This document shows, piece by piece, positions 57,901 to 64,000 of a stretch of DNA of 64,000 bases. Source of the stretch: Cavia porcellus. Lineage: Eukaryota > Chordata > Mammalia > Rodentia > Caviidae. A program made the translations under genes and the position numbers. Numbering within the stretch: position 1 is the stretch's first letter; every line of letters starts with the position of its first letter. The notes beneath the pieces are model-generated. The model did no database searches and was not told the origin of the DNA. It worked only from the letters and a program-made list of their open reading frames with translations. The DNA lies in NCBI RefSeq assembly GCF_034190915.1, contig NW_026947485.1, positions 132,386,337 to 132,450,336 of the forward strand, given 5' to 3'.

Positions 57901-58846
57901 CTTTCATTGCATCCCACAGATTATAGTATATTGTTTCTGTATTTTCTTTGAGTTGTAAGTATTGTTTTACTTCTTTTTTTAATTTCATCTAAGCCCACTG
58001 GTTGTTCAGAAGGTTGTTATCTAATTTCCATGCACTTATGCAAGTTTTGCAATTTCTTTTGCCATTAATTTCCAATTTTAGTGCACTGTGGTATGCTAAT
58101 ATGCTTGGGATAATTTCAATGCCTTTGCATTTACTTAAGAATGATTTATGGTTTATTATATGGTCTATTTTGGAGAATGTTCTATGTGCAGCTTAGAATA
58201 ATGTATATTCTGATGTGGCTGAGTGGAACACTCTTTAAAAATCTAATAAGTCAGGGCTGGGGGTTTAGCTCAGCGGCATAAGCACCTGCCCTGCAAGCAG
58301 GCGGTCGTGAGTTCGATCCCCGGTACCGATAAAAATGAAAAAGACAAAAAAAAAAAAAATCTAATAAGTCCATTTGCTCACAGATCTGATTCTATTATTT
58401 CTTTGCTGACTTTTGTCTAGTTGATCTATCTCTTTGTAACAATGGGGTATTAAGGTTCCCTGCTATAATTGTATTCTTCTGTATTTGCTTTTTCATGTCT
58501 ATTAGTATTTGTCCTATATAGTTGGGTGCTCTTGTATTTGGTGCATATATATAATTATGTTAATTTTCCCTCTTGAATTTTTCCACTAACAAGTATATAG
58601 TGACCTTCTTTATCTCTTTTAATTATTTTAGGTTTAAAGTTCACATTGCAAACAGAGTAGTTACTCCTGCTTTTTTCTGGATTTCTGTTGCATGAAATAC
58701 TGTTTTCCATCCTTTTACTTTTAATTTATGTTTCCTTTTGAGTAATGTGTTTTGATCTATTCAGTCAACCTATTTCTTTTGATAGGTGAATTGAGGTCAT
58801 TTATATTTATGGATATAACTGATATGTACTGGCTCAACTTTGCCAT
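54986..58846 (-). pseudogene. L1 ORF2 (endonuclease, reverse transcriptase), broken
   Basis: ORF2 nicks the target and reverse-transcribes the RNA on it. The start ATG at 58846 leads to 'SVISININDLNSPIKRNRL', the N-terminal endonuclease motif. An ID SINE interrupts the endonuclease at 58253. The reverse-transcriptase region shows '[19 protein letters not shown]' (57336-57004), '[19 protein letters not shown]' (56967-56737) and the catalytic 'LFADDMIFYI' (56740-56456), so the active-site FADD is still present. The region with 'YLIFDKRAKHVHWKK' lies in 56242-55775 and the C-terminus with 'YFYTLEYHSAIKKDDLDVF' in 55225-54986. The readable parts lie in different frames separated by stops. Intact ORF2 proteins have about 1,270-1,300 residues; the span here fits that. 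Confidence 0.88.
58253..58354 (+). repeat. Young ID SINE inserted in L1 ORF2
   Basis: tRNA-Ala(TGC)-like head with clear RNA polymerase III boxes: box A 'tagctcagcggcataagc' and box B 'gagttcgatcccc'. The anticodon stem 'cctgc'/'gcagg' is perfectly paired around the loop 'cctgcaa'. The head is followed by 'cggtaccgataaaaatg' and a pure A tail. Target-site duplication 'aaaaatctaataagtc' (58237-58252 and 58355-58370). The clean tail, perfect TSD and intact boxes indicate the youngest insertion in the window. It is a SINE, not a tRNA gene: the acceptor ends do not pair and it carries an A tail. Confidence 0.95.
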
Positions 58847-58879
58847 GTTATGTTCCAGTTGTTTATTTTCTGCTTTTTG

Positions 58880-59919
58880 CTTTGTTTAATTGCTTGTCAT
58901 GTCTGGTGGTTTTTTTCTGTTGTTTTTCTGGATTGTGGTCATTTTTATCTCTAGTATGTCTTTCAATACTCTTTCTAAGATTCATTTGGTGGACATAAAC
59001 TTTTTCAGTTGTTCTTCATGTTTCTCCATTAAATTTGAAAGTAAGTTTCTAAGTTTTTCTGGGCACATCAATCTGTTGTTTTGTTTCAGGACTTGAAATA
59101 CCTCACTCTAAGTTTGTCTTGACTTGAGGGTTTGCGCTAAGTGATTCTAATGGATTTTCCCGATAGGTGAATCATGTCTTTTAGTATTCTGTTTCTATGT
59201 TGTATACGTGGAATCTTAATTATTACATGTCTGGTTGTATATTTATGTTGGTTGTGTCTGTTTTGTGTTCTGTATGCTTCACTCACCTACATATCAGATT
59301 TTTTCTCCATGTTGGAAAAATTTCTACTATTACTTCTGTGAATAGTTTACCTATGTCATTTGTATTGACTCTTGCATCTTCACTGATGCCTATGAGTCCT
59401 ATATTGTGTGCCTTGGCATCATCTTGAAGCTGCTGGATTGTCATTTCATGCTGCTTTGTTATTTTTTAAAAGTTCAAGCCTTTCATGATCCCTAATTGTG
59501 ATCCTTCCTTAAGGTCTGAAATTCTGTCCTCAGCTTCATTTACATGGTTTCTCCAGCTTTCAATAGAATTTTTTGTCTCTTGGAAATATCTTGGAGATTT
59601 TTTCATGGATTCTGCTTGTTTTCCATATTGTTCATTCAAGGTTTCAATCAGTTTCCAATGCTCTTGTACTTTTTTCTATTTCTTCTCTAGCTGCACTTAG
59701 CAACTCCTTTACTAAGGTTGTTATTTCTGTCTTTACATGGGAAATTACTTCTAATTTGATTTCCTCTATGGCCTCATAGATTTGTCTTTTTATTTCATTT
59801 GCTATCTTTTCACAGATTTCTGGTGTATGACTTTCAAAGTCCTCTATTTCAATGTCTCCTTTACTTGCCCCTGATGGACTAGATGTTTGAGATTGGACTT
59901 TGCTTTTTCATTTTGTCAT
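58880..59919 (-). pseudogene. L1 ORF1 (RNA-binding protein), broken
   Basis: A minus-strand ATG at 59919 opens 'MTK' followed by a stop. The frame then continues with 'SPSGASKGDIEIEDFESHTP' and a coiled-coil-like stretch ('EIKRQIYEAIEEIKLEV'). The RRM region reads 'ARVNTNDIGKLFTEVIVEIF' (about 59370-59310). The C-terminal end has 'QLKKFMST' and 'LERVLKDILEIK' near 59020-58930. Several stops and frame changes. ORF1p would bind and package the L1 RNA. Here it has only fossil value. Confidence 0.75.
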
Positions 59920-60741
59920 TTTCACCTTTCAGACTAATATTTAGTCTTTTAATCCCATAAGTCTCACCTAGCAGTGGTAGCATTAGGGTCCTACTGTGTG
60001 CCACAATGAAGAGGTGGGCCAGGTACCTGAATTCCTCCTGGGGGTCTGTTGGGAGAGAGTCCTATATTCTTCTTAGACTGTCAAACCTAGGAGTACTGAT
60101 GTAAATCAGCCTTAGTTCCTGCTGTTACTGTATCTTCAAGTATAGTTTCATATCAGCACATCTCCCTGTCTCTAGTGTTTGTCTTAGCTGGGACCCCACT
60201 GTGTCACTGGGTGTCTCTTAAGACCTTTTAATTTTTTCCAGGTTGGAGGAGACCTTATTGGCACCCTCCTCAGCCTACTTGATGTTCTCTGTGTGGAGGA
60301 AGTACTTACCCACACTCTTACCAACCTCGTCAAGGTTCTACTTCTGGAAGGAGCTTGGCCTTTGCTCCTGTTTACCCTCTGAAGGTGGCAAAATGTATTC
60401 CTATTTGAGGGACAGACTCACCACACTGATGGAAACCTGAAGATATCTTCTGTTTGGATGAGGGCTGTCTGTTTGGATGAGTCTCTCATCGACACAGCAT
60501 GGTTAATCTACTGTAGTCCAAGGTCCTAGGGGGAGGAGTGGAGCCAAAGATGAACAGCAATACTAGTTCCAGGATGTGGGGAATCCCAGAAGGCAGCAGC
60601 CAGACAGCAGGGGAGCAGAAGAGGCTTGGCCTGGCTCTGTGTGCTGCTGGAGGTGCTGTATCCCACAGTGGATGGCAGAACGGTGGGAATATGAAAGGGT
60701 TGGGTTCAGGGGCCCAGGCTTGTGTGCCGCTGAAGATCCTA
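59920..60741 (-). promoter_or_regulatory. L1 5'UTR (former internal promoter)
   Basis: About 0.8 kb, clearly richer in G/C than the surroundings, upstream of ORF1 and reaching the TSD at 60742. Unlike the HAL1-like element, its first bases do not show a YY1-type ATGGCGG motif, suggesting that the two LINEs carry different 5'UTR types. Activity today is unlikely. Confidence 0.6.
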
Positions 60742-60764
60742 TCCCAGCTCTGTCACTTTAAAAA

Positions 60765-61425
60765 CACTAATAGCTGAAGGGAAAGTTTAAGCAAGCATAT
60801 GAACTCCAAGTTGATAGTGTATTTAAACTTTGCTTTCATTTATCCATTTTAAATTTGACTTGTTGGTTCATTTTTTATTGTCCTGGACTTTGATTATTTG
60901 TAACTTCATTTCCCCTTCTTGTCGAATCCTGAATAGATCTTGTAATATTAATTTTGAAAATTTATCTAATTCAAATCATTTGTGAAATGCTTCCCACAAC
61001 TGCTCTTCTGGAACATGAAAAGGACAAGAAGCACATAAATTCTATGCCCAGCCCACATGCAGGCATACTTATTGGGTCCAGTGTAATTCAGAAGTATAGT
61101 TGTTGCACCATGAAGTGAGGCACAGATTTGCAGTGAACAAGTAGTAAGTGATACAGGTGCAGATGTGAGCAAAACCAACACAATTCTTATCACTGATACC
61201 TATTTGGTGATTATATTCACTAAGCTACCCAGTATAATAGTATGCTACTGTGGAATATCTTTGTTTCCTTTGAAAGCACAAAGGTAGTAACCAGTGAGAT
61301 CAATCCCTATTTGGCTACCAGACAAATATTAAAGCCTTATCACCACAAGAACTACTATCAAAATGAAAGCAGAAGACACCAGTTTCGATCACAAATCAGA
61401 AACGTAACCAGAATCTTCGAGCTTC
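60765..61425. other. No gene or repeat recognised
   Basis: Flank of the L1 insertion. Small frames only; no domains. Confidence 0.35.
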
Positions 61426-61429
61426 CAGT

Positions 61430-61700
61430 GTTCTTCATATTGCTGCTACAACAACACCAACTTGGTCCAAATTATCACAAACTTGGTGATTAAAATAAAG
61501 GACCATTTTACAGTCCTGTGAGTCAGAAATCCAAAATGGGATGCCAGAGTCATATGTCATCTGGAGTTCTCCAGGGAGAACTTGTCTCTTGCCACTTAAT
61601 CTAGATGCCTCCTGCATTCCTTAGTTTATAACTCCTCCTTCTGTCTTCAAAAATGGTATCAGGCATCTTCAAATCTCTGTGACTGACTTCAAACTCCTCT
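61430..61700 (+). repeat. LTR-like mammalian repeat
   Basis: 'ttgctgctacaacaacacca', 'attatcacaaacttggtgat', 'ttttacagtcctgtgagtca', 'gaaatccaaaatgggatgcc' and 'gatgcctcctgcattcctta' follow the common mammalian repeat beginning 'gctgtaacaaattaccacaaacttggtgg'. The family is probably MaLR-associated; name not confirmed. Confidence 0.55.
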
Positions 61701-61704
61701 CCTC

Positions 61705-63640
61705 AAAAAGAGTTTTATAATAACACTGCTACACTCAAGCATCTAGCATATTGACTTTTAATTTATTTATACTTCTATATCTTTTTGACATGTGAGGTGC
61801 TATAGTCACAGGTTTAATGGTCTAATATGTGGACATCCCTGGGACTGTTATTCTGTCTATCTCATCTACTATAAACAAAATCTTCGAGCTGAATAAAAAG
61901 AGGATAGTTTGCAGGCACTTCAGAGACAGTTTTGCAAACATATCTGCTAAATCCTCTATTCCCTACACATTTCAAGTTAACTAGGAAATCTTTGGCACCT
62001 GAGAATAGAGGATATACATTCTTATCACGTAAGTGAAGTTCGGGAAAGCAAGGATTTCCTGCCCACCTTTGGTCAACTGTGAAGGAGTTAAAGAAAGGAA
62101 TATGCATTTAAGGCATAGATGCTTAGTGGGCACTGCTTCCTTTCAGTCTCCAGTATCTTTAAGTTGCCAGGAAGGAGCATCTGAAGATTGCCTGTGATAC
62201 ACAGAGATGCTTAGAGGTGGCCAAGAAAAGTTACTTGATCTTAGTAGATGTCATGAAGAGAGAGCACAGAGAATTTAGTACTTTACCAACTTCCTGAGCT
62301 GAAATTACTGTGTGATAGTAGTAGAATCTGACACTGTGAAAAACATACAATAGTTATTAACATGGACAAGTGATTTCAATCATTTTATTTCTCTTCACCA
62401 GTTCTATGGTATTATGTAAACTCTACTGGAGTTTGATGCTTTTCTGGAGGAAGCAAAAGGGAAAATTTGAACTGATTCCGTAGACATTTGAAATGACTAA
62501 ATTTATCTGGAATTCTGCAACTAGTTAAAATGGAGGCTCAAACTAAAGGTAAACTATATTACTTTGTAAAGTTAATCTTGGCATTCACATAACTGCGTTG
62601 TATGGCCTAAACATTTATTATCCCTGCAGTTTTGCGAACTCTTCACAGTTTTAGGAATGCCTGCATAGAGGTTCTAGGAAAATAATTGTGACATTAGTAA
62701 AGCTTTTATTCATCTTTCCTCTAGTCTGTCTCCATTCTGCCCCTTTTAAAAGTTATTGTCCAGATATCCCATTGACTGTTATCCATTAAAAATTCAAGAC
62801 TCTAAAAGCTGGCTTAAGTAATACAGAATTTAATGACATAAATTGATGACATAACTAGAAAGTTACATAGGAACAGGGATTTAAGTTTGATCTGATCCAA
62901 ATATTGTGTTAGTAACTTGGATGGAGCTGTTGGTGTAGCAGTGCAATGTCTCTGTGGTCCTCTCAGGACTGTAGATTCATACTATCCCTGGGTTGGCTTA
63001 TCTTATGGTTTCAAGAAGGCTGTTCTTATAGTTTAGATTTAAATTCCCCTGAAAACATCGCGTGCTTTTGGGTGTCTTAGATCCAGCTGTATACGGACTG
63101 AAAATTGAACCCAAATAAACCTCTCTTTAAATTCCTTAAATTGTAGGTGACAGGTATTTTGTCCATTGATGGGGAAATAATTAAGACATTTCCCAAGTCT
63201 AACATCCACAGCCACTATATTTTTCTTCATTTAAATCTAAGGGAAGGCAGAGATTTTTTTCATCTAATCATGCAATAAAATATTCTAAGTTTTACTGTGA
63301 CTAGACTAACTTTATTATATGTCCATTCCTGAACAATTCACTGTATCAATGAAATCTCATACTTTTATCCACTTAGGCCTTGGTATGCTATATGGTTAAA
63401 TCTTAAAGTGATCCAACTGGCTTAGATCCATGAGGGTACACCTTTGGAGCAGGACTGGGCTCAGTCTCCCCCATCCTACCAAACTGCTACACAGAGAGGG
63501 AAGAAAGGACTAAATGGTTTCCTTCTAGTTGCCTTTACCAGTAAGACCCTCTATGTTCCCTGAATTATGTTATCATATTTTTATGTAATCTCCTTGAGAT
63601 TTCCGAGGCATCAATTTTGCTAATTTGATAAACTAAGTTG
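61705..63640. other. No gene or repeat recognised
   Basis: AT-rich single-copy-looking DNA. Frames of 63 and 81 codons (63039-63230 and 61862-62107, minus) have no recognisable domain and no splice evidence. Confidence 0.4.
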
Positions 63641-63644
63641 TATC

Positions 63645-63799
63645 ATTTAGGGCACTCCCAAGAAAATATGTGGCTCTCTGGAGCCAAAAAACTACTTCTA
63701 TAGTACTATAAAATTAAAGCAATATCAGACATAGTAGATAAGATCAACTTCATAGACAATCATCAGAGAGCCACATATCCTTGGGGTGCCACAAATTAG
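63645..63799. repeat. Long imperfect inverted repeat (MITE-like)
   Basis: Left arm 63645-63680 ends 'atatgtggctctctg'; right arm 63764-63799 begins 'cagagagccacatat', a perfect 15-bp match in inverse orientation. Beyond it 'ggcactcccaag' pairs with 'cttggggtgcc', giving arms of about 35 bp around an 83-bp spacer. The size and symmetry fit a small non-autonomous DNA transposon, but no TSD is convincing and no family is recognised. Confidence 0.6.
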
Positions 63800-64000
63800 A
63801 TAGTACTTGACAAATGACTGAGTCTAAAAAAAGTTTTGCATTTTAGAGGCTGGTAGGAAGAGTGGCTACATCAATCAATGAGAGACTATTCTTGGCTCCG
63901 GTTGAGGCATTTTTGGACAAGATGACTCATTGACAAACTAGAATAAAATGACTCACATCTTTGTGTATTGAGAAGCTCTTCACATGAACACCATTGATCC

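Larger units (their letters stand above)
54636..60741 (-). mobile_element. Full-length L1 retrotransposon, inactive
   Basis: A 6.1-kb element (about 6.0 kb without the ID insertion) bounded by 'tcccagctctgtaacttta' (54617-54635) and the same 19-mer with one change (60742-60760). On the minus strand the order is a GC-richer 5'UTR (60741-59920), ORF1 (about 59919-58880), ORF2 (58846-54986) and a 3'UTR of about 350 bp (54985-54636) with A-rich end. Both ORFs carry several stops and frame changes. It is the only copy in the window that keeps every L1 part. Its short 3'UTR lacks most of the repeat units of the HAL1-like element, but its last 340 bp are clearly related to it. Confidence 0.88.

Noticed and set aside
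58253..58325. tRNA-Ala gene
   Set aside because: The head is tRNA-like with good box A and B, but there is a 3' extension, an A tail and a TSD, so it is an ID SINE.

Overview
This window is AT-rich mammalian nuclear DNA from a gene desert or a long intron. I could not support a single intact host protein-coding gene or exon. All long coding-like signals belong to transposable elements, and every one is broken. The SINE set points to a rodent. It includes B1 (7SL-derived) monomers, several B1-ID chimeras (B1 followed on the same strand by a tRNA-Ala-type ID unit) and free ID elements. There are no primate Alus and no mouse-type B2 that I can see. B1-ID chimeras are known from non-murid rodents (squirrel-related, beaver/kangaroo-rat-related and dormouse lineages), so a non-murid rodent is the best guess; the species is not determinable by reading.

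Layout: 1-13 kb holds scattered B1/B1-ID SINEs, old L1, L2 and MIR relics, and at 4.65-6.03 kb one L1 3' region inserted into another of opposite orientation. 13.37-19.19 kb is the most interesting locus. It is a fossil hAT (Charlie-type) DNA transposon on the minus strand, recognisable from its zinc-finger end to its dimerisation end, broken by three later insertions: a B1 SINE, a solo MaLR-type LTR with a 5-bp target-site duplication (TSD), and a 3.18-kb LINE bounded by a perfect 17-bp TSD. That LINE has an L1-like 5'UTR, an ORF1 and a long 3'UTR, but no ORF2, so it looks like a HAL1-type ('half-L1') element. Its 3'UTR carries about six imperfect units of 140-190 bp, and related units occur in other L1 copies of the window.

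19-54 kb contains several ERVL-MaLR LTRs, one ERV2-like solo LTR (33.77-34.20 kb) with 6-bp flanking repeats, 5'-truncated L1 copies (39.2, 41.5 and 52.3 kb), MIR/L2 relics, microsatellites and long stretches without recognised features. 54.6-60.7 kb is a full-length L1 on the minus strand, bounded by 19-bp TSDs with one mismatch. It has recognisable ORF1, endonuclease, reverse transcriptase and C-terminal regions, all interrupted by frameshifts and stops, and a young ID SINE sits inside ORF2. 60.8-64 kb is mostly featureless, apart from one LTR-like repeat and a long inverted repeat near the end.

How the parts relate: the L1s would have supplied the reverse transcriptase that copied the ID, B1 and B1-ID SINEs and the HAL1-like element; the hAT and LTR pieces are independent fossils. 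Family names were assigned by recognition from memory, without database searches, so subfamily names are tentative and boundaries without a TSD are approximate.
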